NCBI RefSeq assembly: GCF_026642255.1
Contig: NZ_CP113264.1
Coordinates: 2,790,001 to 2,854,000, forward strand
Source: Streptomonospora nanhaiensis
GTDB taxonomy: Bacteria; Actinomycetota; Actinomycetes; Streptosporangiales; Streptosporangiaceae
Reading direction: 5' to 3'
DNA length: 64,000 nucleotides
The notes beneath the pieces were generated by a model that saw nothing but the letters and a program-made list of their open reading frames with translations, was not told the DNA's origin and ran no database searches. Shown piece by piece: positions 45,883-54,229 of this stretch. Position numbers and translations under genes: made by a program. Numbering within the stretch: the stretch's first letter is position 1; each line of letters opens with the position of its first letter.

Positions 45883-47364
45883 GTGACGACGACGGCACCG
45901 CGCCCGGAGGACAGGCCGACCCCCGCACCCCGCCGGACCGCGGTCGACGAGGCGCACTGGGGCGAACGCCTCCGGGTGCTCGCCGCCGAGCACGGGGTTC
46001 CCGGGGCCCAGCTCGGCATCCTGGCGCTGGGCCGCCCCTCCGATGAAGGGGAGGGGCGGGAGCCCGACCGGATCGCCCTCGCCGCCTGCGGCGTGCTCAA
46101 CACGGAGACCGGCCACCCCGTGGACACGGGTTCGGTGTTCCAGATCGGGTCGATCACCAAGGTGTGGACCGCCACCGCGATCATGCGGCTGGTCGACGAG
46201 GGGCGCCTCACCCTCGACACCCCGGTGGCGGAGGTCCTGCCCGAACTGCGGCTCTCCGACCCCGCGACGACCGGGCGGGTGCTGGTGCGCCACCTGCTGA
46301 CCCACACCAGCGGCATCGACGGCGACCTGTTCACCGACACCGGCAGGGGGGACGACACCCTGGAGAGGTACGTCGCCCTGCTCTCCGACGCGGTGCTGAT
46401 CCACCCGCTCGGAGCGACCTTCTCCTACTGCAACTCCGGTTTCCCGGTGCTGGGCCGCGTCATCGAGAGGCTCACCGGCGGCACGTGGGACGCGGCGATG
46501 CGGGAGGCGCTGTTCGCCCCCCTCGGTCTGACGCACACCGGCACGCTCCCGGAGGACGCGCTGCTGCACGGCGCGGCCGTCGGACACGTGCGGGGGCTCC
46601 CCGACCCGGTGCGCGCCCCGGTGTGGGGGCTGCCCCGGTCGATGGGGCCGGCCGGGCTCCTCACCTCCACCGCGCGGGACGTGCTGCGCTTCGCCCGCAT
46701 GCACCTGGACGGCGGGCTCGCCGAGGACGGCACACGCGTCCTGAGCGAGGAGGGCGTGCGCGCCATGACGGAGTTCCAGGTCGACGTGCCCGGCGCGCAC
46801 GCCCTGGGCGACTCCTGGGGGCTGGGCTGGATCCGCCACGACTGGAACGGGCACCGGCTCGTCGGCCACGACGGCAACACCATCGGGCAGTCCGCGTTCC
46901 TGCGCGTGTCCCCGGAGACCGGCCTGGCCGTGGTCCTGCTCACCAACGGCGGCCACGCGTCCGATCTGTACCACGATCTGTACCGCGAGGTCTTCCGCGA
47001 CCTGGCCGGGATCGGGGTTCCCGACAGGCCGGCGCCGCCCCCGGTCCCGGCCGAGGTCGACCCCGCCCCCGTCCTGGGGACGTACGAGCACGCCGCGCTG
47101 CGCATGGAGGTGTTCGCCAGGGACGGCGACACCGTGATGCGGACCACTGTCCTGGGGCCCCTCGCCGACGTGGACCCCGAGCCCGAGCAGGAGCACGTCC
47201 TGGTCCCGGTGGAGGAGGGGTTCTACGTCGTGCGCCCCGGCGGTATGCGGTCGTGGGCCCCGGTCACCTTCTACGCCCTGCCCACGGGCGAGCGCTACGC
47301 GCACTACGGCTCCCGCGCGCTCCCGCGCCTGGACGACGGCACCCGGGGAGCGGGCGGGGCCTGA
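45883..47364 (+). CDS. Serine hydrolase, class C beta-lactamase fold
   Basis: 493 residues, GTG start with AGAAGGAG upstream. No signal peptide, so cytoplasmic. Motifs: S90-I-T-K93 (SxxK) in FQIGSITKVWTAT, Y184-C-N186 in TFSYCNSGFP, and HDGN in place of the usual KTG/HxG (LVGHDGNTIGQSAF). A C-terminal beta domain (about 400-493) resembles the lipocalin-like extension of esterase/DAP-type enzymes. Probably an esterase or peptidase; beta-lactam hydrolysis is unlikely without export. It follows the AraC regulator by 81 bp. Confidence 0.85.
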   Translation: MTTTAPRPEDRPTPAPRRTAVDEAHWGERLRVLAAEHGVPGAQLGILALGRPSDEGEGREPDRIALAACGVLNTETGHPVDTGSVFQIGSITKVWTATAIMRLVDEGRLTLDTPVAEVLPELRLSDPATTGRVLVRHLLTHTSGIDGDLFTDTGRGDDTLERYVALLSDAVLIHPLGATFSYCNSGFPVLGRVIERLTGGTWDAAMREALFAPLGLTHTGTLPEDALLHGAAVGHVRGLPDPVRAPVWGLPRSMGPAGLLTSTARDVLRFARMHLDGGLAEDGTRVLSEEGVRAMTEFQVDVPGAHALGDSWGLGWIRHDWNGHRLVGHDGNTIGQSAFLRVSPETGLAVVLLTNGGHASDLYHDLYREVFRDLAGIGVPDRPAPPPVPAEVDPAPVLGTYEHAALRMEVFARDGDTVMRTTVLGPLADVDPEPEQEHVLVPVEEGFYVVRPGGMRSWAPVTFYALPTGERYAHYGSRALPRLDDGTRGAGGA

Positions 47365-47608
47365 GTCCGGGGCGCCGGCCGTCCGCGCCGGGCCGCGTCA
47401 GCGCCGGGGCCCGGCTCCAGGGACGTCCCGGTGGGGAGATGTACCGGTCGACCTCGGACACGATCCCCATCCGGGGGGCGGCGTGCACGGCCATGGAGTC
47501 GAGGGCCTGCTCGGCCCCTCCGGAAAAAGTTCCGCCCCGGTGTCGATCGGGGGAGGCCCCGTTCGACGTGTGGGTGAGTAAAGAGACAGAGCAACCCTGG
47601 AGTCACCT

Positions 47609-48175
47609 GTGCGCACCCTGATCGTCACCGCGTTCGTGTCCGTCGACGGAGTCATGGAGGCCCCCGGCGGCGAGCCCGGCTACCGCAACGCGGGCTGGAC
47701 CTTCAAGGACATCGAGATGGACGAGGCGGCCTACGGGATCAAGGCCCGCGAGCAGGAGGAGGCGACCGCCCTGCTCGTCGGCCGCCGCAGCTACGAGGCC
47801 TTCGCCCCGGTGTGGCCGACGATGGTGGAGGAGTTCGCCGGCTACAACGCCATGCCGCGGTACGTGGTCTCCACCACGCTGGAGAAGGACGACCCGCGCT
47901 GGCCCGCCACGATCCTGCGCTCGGTCGAGGACGTGGCCGCGCTGAAGGAGACCGGGGGCGGGCCGATCTCCGTCCAGGCCAGCGCCACCCTGGGCCGGGC
48001 TCTGGCCGACGCCGGGCTGGTCGACCGCTACCACCTGCTGGTCTTCCCGGTGCTGCTGGGCGCGGGCAAGCGGCTGTTCAGCGACACCGACAAGGACGCC
48101 CAGAAGCTCAGGCTGGTCGAGCACGAGGCGTACTCCAACGGTGTCCAGAAGCAGGTCTTCGACGTGGTCCGCTGA
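47609..48175 (+). CDS. Dihydrofolate reductase/RibD-C family protein
   Basis: 188 residues, GTG start. RibD C-terminal/DHFR-like fold: TLIVTAFVSVDGVMEAPGG, LLVGRRSYEAFAPVWPTM, NAMPRYVVSTTLEKDDPRW, and the cofactor segment SVQASATLGRALADAGLVDRYHLLVFPVLLGAGKRLF. These small proteins are NADPH reductases of unknown substrate, common in actinobacteria, and not true folate reductases. Closed by the terminator at 48200-48243. Confidence 0.87.
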   Translation: MRTLIVTAFVSVDGVMEAPGGEPGYRNAGWTFKDIEMDEAAYGIKAREQEEATALLVGRRSYEAFAPVWPTMVEEFAGYNAMPRYVVSTTLEKDDPRWPATILRSVEDVAALKETGGGPISVQASATLGRALADAGLVDRYHLLVFPVLLGAGKRLFSDTDKDAQKLRLVEHEAYSNGVQKQVFDVVR

Positions 48176-48199
48176 GGCCGGGCCCGGAGGGCGCGGTAC

Positions 48200-48243
48200 C
48201 CCGCGTCCGGGGGCGTCCGCCGGGGGACGCCCCCGGACGCGGG
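48200..48243. terminator. Bidirectional terminator hairpin
   Basis: A perfect 19-bp stem (48200-48218 with 48225-48243) with loop GCCGGG lies between convergent genes ending at 48175 (+) and 48307 (-). Confidence 0.72.
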
Positions 48244-48306
48244 TCGGACCCTCCGCCGTCCCGGACGCGGGCGACCGCGCGGTGGCCCGTGCCCGGGGCC
48301 GGAGCG

Positions 48307-48792
48307 CTACGAGGAGAGCTTCTCCTCGATCAGGCGTTCGGCCTTCTCGACATCGCCGACGCCGGGGTGCTGCGAGAGCTCGTTGACGAGCATCTCCCTG
48401 CCGCTCAGGAAGAGGCGCTTCTCTCCCGCGGAGACCTTCCTGGCGCGCTGCCGGTCGCTGATGCTGCGGACCAGTTCGGCGATCTGGCGCGGGTCCCCGC
48501 TGCCCAGCTTGGTCTCGTAGTTCTTGAACCGGCGCGACCAGTTGGGCGGGTCGTCCGTCGGCGGCCGGCTCAGGGTGTCGAGGATCGTCTGCAGCCCCTC
48601 GTCGTCGACGACCTTGCGCAGTCCCACCAGTTCGACGTTGGCCACCGGGATCTGGATGTCCATCGCCGAGGCGCGCACGGTCAGGGTCAGGAACTCGACG
48701 TCGCCGGCGGGGGTGGTCCGGGTCGAGCGGCCGGTGATGGTCACCAGCCCGTGGCGGGGGTGGATGAGGGCGTGCCCCACGGTCAGGTCCAC
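48307..48792 (-). CDS. CarD family transcription factor
   Basis: 161 residues. The N-terminal RNA-polymerase-interacting domain (about 1-60) reads FTVGxxxVxPxHG-like: DLTVGHALIHPRHGLVTITGRST, then EFLTLTVRASAMDIQIPVANVELVGLRKVV. The helical C-terminal DNA-binding domain spans about 65-155 (NWSRRFKNYETKLGSGDPRQIAELVRSISDRQRAR). CarD stabilises open promoter complexes, especially at rRNA promoters. The GTP/Trp-rich tail is shortened, and this may be a paralogue of the main CarD. Start ATG 48792. Confidence 0.88.
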   Translation of the reverse strand: MDLTVGHALIHPRHGLVTITGRSTRTTPAGDVEFLTLTVRASAMDIQIPVANVELVGLRKVVDDEGLQTILDTLSRPPTDDPPNWSRRFKNYETKLGSGDPRQIAELVRSISDRQRARKVSAGEKRLFLSGREMLVNELSQHPGVGDVEKAERLIEEKLSS

Positions 48793-49062
48793 CGGTTCAC
48801 CACCGCCTCCCCCAGCGGTGCCCGGTCCGCCGTCCGTTCGGAGGGGAACACTGTCGCGCGCACGTCCGGAACACGAGAATGGCGCGATTCATCCTCATGG
48901 TGCCCGTTCAGTCGGTTGATCACCGGCGGAGACTATAGGAGTCTCGCGTCAGGTCAAGGTGAAATGCGGGAAACCCCGCTCCGGACGCGTCCGCCCCTCC
49001 CGTTCCACGGGCCGGACCCGGCGGGAGGACGCCCCGCCGTGCCGGGCGCCGGGCACGGCGCG

Positions 49063-49815
49063 TCAGCGTGCGGGGACCAGGCGGATGTCGCCGTTCTCCG
49101 TCTCGGCGGCGATCACGTGGCCGCTTCCGGGCACCACCTCCACGTCGGTCACCACCTCGCCGTTGTCGGAGGAGGACGACACGTCGTACCCCGCCTCCGG
49201 CAGCTCCACCGTCGCGGACCCGTTCGCCGTGCTCACCCGGACGTCGTCGGGCGCCCTGGCGAAGGACACGTCGATCGATCCGTTCTCCGTGTGCGCCTCC
49301 AGGGTGGGCGAGACGATCCCGCGGGCGCGCAGCCCGCCGTTCCCGCTGCGCAGGACGAGCGGGCCGGACACGTTCTCCACCGTCACCTGCCCGTTGTCGG
49401 TGCCGATCTCCAGCGGCTCCGCGAAGCCGGTGGCCGTGGTGTCACCGCTGCCGCCCTCCACCGTGAGCGAGGTCCCCTCGGGGACGGTCACCTCGTAGCG
49501 GGCGTCGCAGCCGGCCCTCGGGCCGCAGTGGATCTGGAGCGACAGGGTCTCGCCGTTCAGCTCCCAGGTGGCGCGCGGCGGGCCGACGACCGCCCCGCCC
49601 GACACCCACCGCGTCACCTGGATGTCGTCCACCTCGGCGGGGACGACCTCCAGGTCCCCCCGGCCGACCGCGATGGTGAGCACGTCGGAGGACGGTGAGA
49701 AGCTGCGGTGCTGCGCCTCGGCCTCGTCGACCGTCGCGGCGGAGGCGCATCCGGACAGCAGCAGGACGGTCGCGGCGGCGCACGCCGGGGCCAGGACGGC
49801 CGGTTTCGTGTTCAC
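49063..49815 (-). CDS. DUF4097-type beta-helix lipoprotein
   Basis: 250 residues. Lipoprotein signal ends LLLSGC with lipid Cys23. The mature part is a repetitive beta structure: successive strands ending in acidic/Asn turns (GDLEVVPAEVDDIQV, GSGDTTATGF, TDNGQVTVEN, SGNGGLRARG, TENGSIDVSF, TANGSATVEL, TENGDIRLVP), typical of DUF4097/adhesin-like single-stranded helices. It is anchored outside the membrane; role unknown. It overlaps the TetR stop by four bases (ATGA), hence is co-transcribed and controlled with it. Confidence 0.82.
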   Translation of the reverse strand: MNTKPAVLAPACAAATVLLLSGCASAATVDEAEAQHRSFSPSSDVLTIAVGRGDLEVVPAEVDDIQVTRWVSGGAVVGPPRATWELNGETLSLQIHCGPRAGCDARYEVTVPEGTSLTVEGGSGDTTATGFAEPLEIGTDNGQVTVENVSGPLVLRSGNGGLRARGIVSPTLEAHTENGSIDVSFARAPDDVRVSTANGSATVELPEAGYDVSSSSDNGEVVTDVEVVPGSGHVIAAETENGDIRLVPAR

Positions 49816-50453
49816 TGCGGCTCCTCGCGGTCGGGCGGTGGCACGGAGGCCAGGGCTGCGATGACGGCGCCCAGCGCCCTCTCGATCGTTTCCGTGTCGA
49901 CCGACCCGGGGTCGGCCAGGTGCTCCATGGACAGGCCGTTGGTCAGGCAGTGCAGGATCAGGGCGGTGAGGCCGGGGTCGGCGCCCAGGGGCACGCCCCG
50001 GGCGGCGAACCGGGAGACGGCCTCGGCGACCGCCTCCCGCTGGGCGCGCCGCATCCGACCGACCACGTCGCGGGTCTGCGCGTCGCGGGTCGCCCGGGCG
50101 GCGAACTCCAGGCCCAGACGGCCGCGCTCGGGGTCCTCGGTGATGCGCCGGGCCACGCCGCGGACGGTGTCCGCGACGGCGTCGGCGGGGTCGGCGGACT
50201 CGCCGATCCGTGCGAGCAGGGTGTCGATCTCGGCGTCGGAGCGCTCCCGCAGGACCGCGCCGAACAGGTCGCGCTTGCCGCCGAAGTTGGAGTAGACGGC
50301 CCCCTTGGTGAAGCCCGCCGCGTGCGCGATGTCCTCCAGGCGGCTGTCGGCGTAGCCGTGCTCGGCGAACGCGCGCACGGCGGCCGACAGCAGGCGGCGC
50401 CGTACCTCTTCGCGGGGGGTGCGGGGGACCGGGCCCCCGGGGTCGTCGGCCAT
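49812..50453 (-). CDS. TetR family transcriptional regulator
   Basis: 213 residues from ATG 50453. N-terminal HTH: VRRRLLSAAVRAFAEHGYADSRLEDIAHAAGFTKGAVYSNFGGKRDLFGAVL (about 16-68), with a TetR_C-like helical domain after it. It precedes the DUF4097 lipoprotein gene with a 4-bp overlap and is divergent from the alcohol dehydrogenase. A perfect 14-bp palindrome 15 bp upstream is the probable operator, giving autoregulation and perhaps control of the dehydrogenase. Confidence 0.87.
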   Translation of the reverse strand: MADDPGGPVPRTPREEVRRRLLSAAVRAFAEHGYADSRLEDIAHAAGFTKGAVYSNFGGKRDLFGAVLRERSDAEIDTLLARIGESADPADAVADTVRGVARRITEDPERGRLGLEFAARATRDAQTRDVVGRMRRAQREAVAEAVSRFAARGVPLGADPGLTALILHCLTNGLSMEHLADPGSVDTETIERALGAVIAALASVPPPDREEPQ

Positions 50454-50468
50454 GGGAGCGAGGTTAGC

Positions 50469-50482
50469 ATACCCATGGGTAT
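50469..50482. promoter_or_regulatory. TetR operator (14-bp perfect palindrome)
   Basis: ATACCCATGGGTAT, in an AT-richer island between the TetR gene (-) and the alcohol dehydrogenase (+). A degenerate second half (TACTTTGGGTA) follows at about 50487. Confidence 0.7.
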
Positions 50483-50631
50483 TGGATACTTTGGGTACTG
50501 AAGACTTCCGTGTCCTCCGGTCCGCCCTCGTTTTCCGGCGCGGGCCCACGGGTAGTGGGCGGGCACGGCCGCCCCCGGGGGCAGCACGGGCCCCGGGCGC
50601 CGGCGCACAGGAGGCGACACCAGGGGGAGTC

Positions 50632-51816
50632 ATGAAGGCAGTCGTGTGGAACGGCACGAGGGACGTCAACACCGTCAACGTCCCCGATCCGCGGATCGAG
50701 GACCCCGGTGACGCCGTCATCCGGGTCACCAGCTCGGGCCTGTGCGGATCCGACCTGCACCTGTACGAGGTGCTCGGCCCCTTCATGAACCCGGGCGACG
50801 TGCTCGGCCACGAACCCCTGGGCGTCGTCGAGGAGGTCGGGCCGCAGGTCACGTCCCTGTCGGTGGGGGACCGCGTCGTCGTCCCCTTCCAGATCTCCTG
50901 CGGGCACTGCTCCATGTGCGGCACCGGCCTCCAGACCCAGTGCGAGAACACCAGGGTCGAGGAGCAGGGCATGGGCGCGCGGATCTACGGCTACAGCTCG
51001 CTGTACGGTTCCGTGCCCGGGGCGCAGGCCGAGTACCTGCGGGTCCCCCGCGCGCAGAGCAACGCCATCCCGGTCCCCGCCCAGGGGGACGACGACAGGT
51101 ACGTGTTCCTGTCCGACGTCCTGCCCACGGCCTGGCAGGCCGTCCGCTACGCGGACGTGCCGCAGGGCGGCTCGGTGGCGGTCCTGGGGCTGGGGCCGAT
51201 CGGCGACATGTGCTGCCGGGTCGCCCGCCACCTGGGGGCGGGACAGGTGTTCGGCGTGGACCCGGTGGCCGAGCGCCGCGCACGCGCCGCCGCCCGGGGG
51301 GTGGAGGTGTTCGACTCCTCCGGCGGCACCGACGACCTGATCGGGGAGATCCGCGAGCGCACCCGCGGCGAGGGGCCGGACGCGGTCGTCGACGCGGTGG
51401 GCATGGAGGCGTCCGGGCACGGGACCGCGAGGTTCGCCCAGAGGGTGGCCTCCTTCCTGCCCCAGAGCGCGGGCGCGAAGCTGATGGAGACGGCGGGGGT
51501 GGACCGGCTCTCCGCCCTGCACACCGCCATCGACCTGGTACGGCGCGGGGGTACGGTCTCGCTGATCGGCGTGTACGGGGGCATGGCCGACCCGATGCCG
51601 ATGCTGACCCTCTTCGACAAGCAGATCCAGCTGCGGATGGGGCAGGCGAACGTGCGCCACTGGGCGCCCGAGATCCTCCCGCTCCTGGACGACGCCGACG
51701 TGCTGGGGGTGGAGGACTTCGCCACCCACCACCTGCCCCTGGACGACGCGCCGCACGCGTACGAGGCGTTCCAGAAGAAGGCGGAAGGCATGGTCAAGGT
51801 GGTCTTCCGGCCCTGA
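50632..51816 (+). CDS. Zinc-dependent alcohol dehydrogenase (MDR family)
   Basis: 394 residues from ATG 50632 with GGGGGAG upstream. Catalytic zinc: Cys in GLCGSDLH (about residue 38), His-Glu in GHEPLGVVEEVG. Structural-zinc four-cysteine lobe: CGHCSMCGTGLQTQC. Rossmann motif VLGLGPIGDMCCRVARHLGA. It resembles glutathione-independent formaldehyde dehydrogenase/threonine dehydrogenase-like MDRs. It oxidises an alcohol or aldehyde with NAD(P). Divergent from TetR with a shared operator. Substrate not determinable. Confidence 0.9.
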   Translation: MKAVVWNGTRDVNTVNVPDPRIEDPGDAVIRVTSSGLCGSDLHLYEVLGPFMNPGDVLGHEPLGVVEEVGPQVTSLSVGDRVVVPFQISCGHCSMCGTGLQTQCENTRVEEQGMGARIYGYSSLYGSVPGAQAEYLRVPRAQSNAIPVPAQGDDDRYVFLSDVLPTAWQAVRYADVPQGGSVAVLGLGPIGDMCCRVARHLGAGQVFGVDPVAERRARAAARGVEVFDSSGGTDDLIGEIRERTRGEGPDAVVDAVGMEASGHGTARFAQRVASFLPQSAGAKLMETAGVDRLSALHTAIDLVRRGGTVSLIGVYGGMADPMPMLTLFDKQIQLRMGQANVRHWAPEILPLLDDADVLGVEDFATHHLPLDDAPHAYEAFQKKAEGMVKVVFRP

Positions 51817-51863
51817 CCGCGCGGACCGGCGGCGCGGCGCCCGCACGAGGGTCCCCGCGAACG

Positions 51864-51903
51864 CCGAGGACCCCGCCGTGCGAACGCACGGCGGGGTCCT
51901 CGG
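51864..51903. terminator. Very strong bidirectional terminator hairpin
   Basis: A perfect 19-bp stem, CCGAGGACCCCGCCGTGCG at 51864-51882 and its complement at 51885-51903, around AA. It lies between convergent genes ending at 51816 (+) and 51940 (-). Confidence 0.75.
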
Positions 51904-51939
51904 GGTGAGGGGCCGACGGGGCGCCGACCGCGGGGGGCG

Positions 51940-52947
51940 TCAGCCCCCGAGGGCCTCCCGCAGCAGCGGGACGACCCCTTCCAGGGCGTGGGTGACGCCC
52001 AGGGTCGAGCCGCTGGAGAAGGCGTTGGCCAGCTCCGGGTCGTCCATGATCAGCAGGCGGCCGTCCTCGGCGGACGGGATGCCCTGGAGCACCGGGTCCT
52101 CCTCCAGGAAGCGGGTGGTCTCCTCGTCGCCGATGGGGAAGACGACGGTCAGGTCCGCGTCCAGGACCTCCACCAGCTCCGGGCTCAGGTCCACGTAGAA
52201 CGCGCCCTCGGCCATCTCGGTGATCTCGGGCTTGTTCTCGAAGCCCAGGTCCTCCAGCAGGTCGACCCGCGCGTCCCCGGGGACGTAGGCGCCGTACTGC
52301 CCGTCGAAGTAGGCGCCGACCGCGATGGTCGTGCCCTCGAAGTCGGGGTTGTCCTCGCGCGCCTGCGCGAAGCGGCCCTCCAGCTCCCCGATGAGCTCCT
52401 CGCCCCGAGCGTCCTCGCCGAGCACCCGGGCGACCTGGCGGGTCTGCTCCTGCCAGGTGGTGCCGTAGGTGACCTCGACGCCGGGCGGCGGGCCGACCAC
52501 GGGAGCGACGGGGGAGAGCAGGTCGTGGCGCTCCTGGGTGTGGTCGGAGCGGGTGTCGAGGACGACGTCGGGCTCCAGGGAGGCGACCGCCTCCAGGTTC
52601 GGCTCCATGGTGCCGATCTGCACCGGCTCCTCGTCGAACAGGTCGGCGGCCCAGGGGCCCACGCCGGCGCCGCCGTAGCCCTGCCAGTCGGCCACGCCGA
52701 CGGGCTGGACGCCCAGGGCCAGCGCCGTCTCGGCGTCGGACCAGCCGAGGGCGGCGACGTTGGCCGGCCGGTCCTCGATCTCCACGTCGCCGAACAGGGT
52801 CTCGACGGTGACGGGGAAGCCCTCCGCGGCCTCGCCCGTCCCCTCCTGTCCGGCGTCGGAGGTCTGGCCGCCGCAGGCGGCGAGCATCAGGATGGACAGC
52901 GCACCGGCGGCGATCGTGCCGCCGCGGGTCAGCGGACCGCGGTTCAT
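51940..52947 (-). CDS. Siderophore ABC transporter substrate-binding lipoprotein
   Basis: 335 residues. Lipobox LMLAAC (lipid Cys25) then a flexible acidic linker. FecB/FhuD/BtuF-type bilobal fold: VEIEDRPANVAALGWSDAETALALGVQPVGV, LEAVASLEPDVVLDT, the connecting helix ELIGELEGRFAQAREDN, and ADLTVVFPIGDEETTRFLEED. It captures ferric siderophore outside the membrane for import. An iron box lies upstream at 52971-52989. No permease gene of the FecCD type is adjacent; the partner may be the ABC pair at 54230-57846 or a distant permease. Confidence 0.9.
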   Translation of the reverse strand: MNRGPLTRGGTIAAGALSILMLAACGGQTSDAGQEGTGEAAEGFPVTVETLFGDVEIEDRPANVAALGWSDAETALALGVQPVGVADWQGYGGAGVGPWAADLFDEEPVQIGTMEPNLEAVASLEPDVVLDTRSDHTQERHDLLSPVAPVVGPPPGVEVTYGTTWQEQTRQVARVLGEDARGEELIGELEGRFAQAREDNPDFEGTTIAVGAYFDGQYGAYVPGDARVDLLEDLGFENKPEITEMAEGAFYVDLSPELVEVLDADLTVVFPIGDEETTRFLEEDPVLQGIPSAEDGRLLIMDDPELANAFSSGSTLGVTHALEGVVPLLREALGG

Positions 52948-52970
52948 GGGGCCTCATTCGGTCGAGGAGA

Positions 52971-52989
52971 TGAGCTTAGGCTCACCTAA
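52971..52989. promoter_or_regulatory. Iron box (IdeR/DmdR-type operator)
   Basis: CTTAGG-CTCA-CCTAAG within a 19-bp window matches about 16 of 19 positions of the consensus TTAGGTTAGGCTAACCTAA. It is 24 bp before the substrate-binding protein start, so Fe-bound repressor would block the gene. Confidence 0.8.
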
Positions 52990-53158
52990 GCAAGTCTCAT
53001 GGTGGAGCAGGCGGAGCCGATGCGCAAACCGGACATCCCGGGTGGGGGCAGGTGTGGTCCGCGGAGGACGCCGACGGCGCGGGGGTGTCGGCGCCGCCGG
53101 AGGCCTCCGTGCCGCGCGCCGGGTGACGGGGTTCACGTCCCCCGGCCGCGGGGACGGG

Positions 53159-53929
53159 TCAGGCGTAGGCCTCGGCGCCCGCGCGCCAGTACCCGATGAA
53201 CGCGATGTCCTCCTTGGCCACGCCCCTCTCCTTCACCAGGAACCGGCGCAGCCCGGTGGGGAGCCCGTTCTCGCCCGCCACGAAGCAGTAGGGGCGGCCC
53301 TCCGGCAGCGCGGCCCCGCTCACCGTCTCCAGCGCCAGCTGCCCGGGGACCGTGTGCGCGCCGTCGCGCGCCAGCCAGCGCACCTCCACCCCGGCGGGGG
53401 CGTCGACCTCGCGGACGTCGGCCGAGGAGGGCACCTCCAGGAACGCCAGCCCGCGCAGGTCGCGCGGGGACTGCTCCAGGATCGAGAGGATCGCGGGCAC
53501 CGCGCTCTCGTCGCCGACCAGCAGGTGCCAGTCGGCGTCCTCGGGCGGCAGGTGGTAGATGCCCTCCGCCAGCAGCCCCAGCTCGTCCCCGGGCCGCGCG
53601 CCCAGGGCCCAGGCGGACGCGGGCCCCTCGTCCCCGTGGGCGACGAACTCGATGTCCATCTCCAGGGCCTCGGGGTCGAACCGGCGGGCGGTGTAGTTGC
53701 GCACGTGGGGCCGGCGCTCCTCGGGCATCGCGCGGAACTCGGCCACCCAGCCGTCGTCGGCGGAGGCGTAGGGCAGGTGCAGCCGCTCCTGGCCCGGCCG
53801 CGCGAAGAAGATCCGCGTGCACTGGTCCAGGCCCATGAACTCGAACCCGGCCAGCTCCTCGCCCCCGACCGTCACCGTGACGAAGTTGTCGGTGGTCCGC
53901 TCGGTGCGCACCACCCTGACCCGGACCAT
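53159..53929 (-). CDS. Siderophore-interacting protein (ferric-siderophore reductase)
   Basis: 256 residues from ATG 53929 (reading MVRVRVVRTER) with GGAG nearby; upstream Met codons give a tail without coding character. The FAD-binding domain is recognised by RNYTARRFDPEALEMDIEFVAHGDEGPASAWALGARPGDEL. The NAD(P)H/SIP C-terminal domain has WHLLVGDESAVPAILSILEQ and ends YCFVAGENGLPTGLRRFLVKERGVAKEDIAFIGYWRAG. SIP proteins reduce imported ferric siderophores with NAD(P)H. It is divergent from the ABC pair with an iron box between; in mycobacteria such a domain is fused to IrtA. Confidence 0.9.
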   Translation of the reverse strand: MVRVRVVRTERTTDNFVTVTVGGEELAGFEFMGLDQCTRIFFARPGQERLHLPYASADDGWVAEFRAMPEERRPHVRNYTARRFDPEALEMDIEFVAHGDEGPASAWALGARPGDELGLLAEGIYHLPPEDADWHLLVGDESAVPAILSILEQSPRDLRGLAFLEVPSSADVREVDAPAGVEVRWLARDGAHTVPGQLALETVSGAALPEGRPYCFVAGENGLPTGLRRFLVKERGVAKEDIAFIGYWRAGAEAYA

Positions 53930-54059
53930 GCTCCGTCGACTCGGATACCTGATGCGCAACGGAAAGGCCTCTCGTTCGGGGTGCGGGGTTCGCCGGGCGC
54001 GCCCGGTCCGGGCCGCTGCGGGGATTCCGGCGGCGGACGGGGTCGCCGTCACGGCGGGC

Positions 54060-54078
54060 GAAGGTTAGCCTAACCAAG
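54060..54078. promoter_or_regulatory. Iron box between SIP gene and ABC transporter
   Basis: GGTTAGCCTAACC at the centre, with A-rich flanks, matches about 15 of 19 positions of the IdeR/DmdR consensus. It lies between the divergent SIP (-) and ABC (+) genes and probably controls both. Confidence 0.75.
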
Positions 54079-54229
54079 GTTGGGTGTGCCCGGGCGGCCG
54101 GGGTCGTGTTCGGCGAGGGCGCCCGGCCTGACTAGCCTGGCCAGGCCACGACACAGCAGGGGGAACAGGACATCGGATGAGTACACGTCTGCACGGGGTC
54201 GCGCACCCCGAAGAGAGAGGAAGTACCTG

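Noticed and set aside
45883..47364. Calling this class C fold protein a resistance beta-lactamase (AmpC)
   Set aside because: No signal peptide and no KTG motif; HDGN and the C-terminal beta extension fit an esterase/peptidase.
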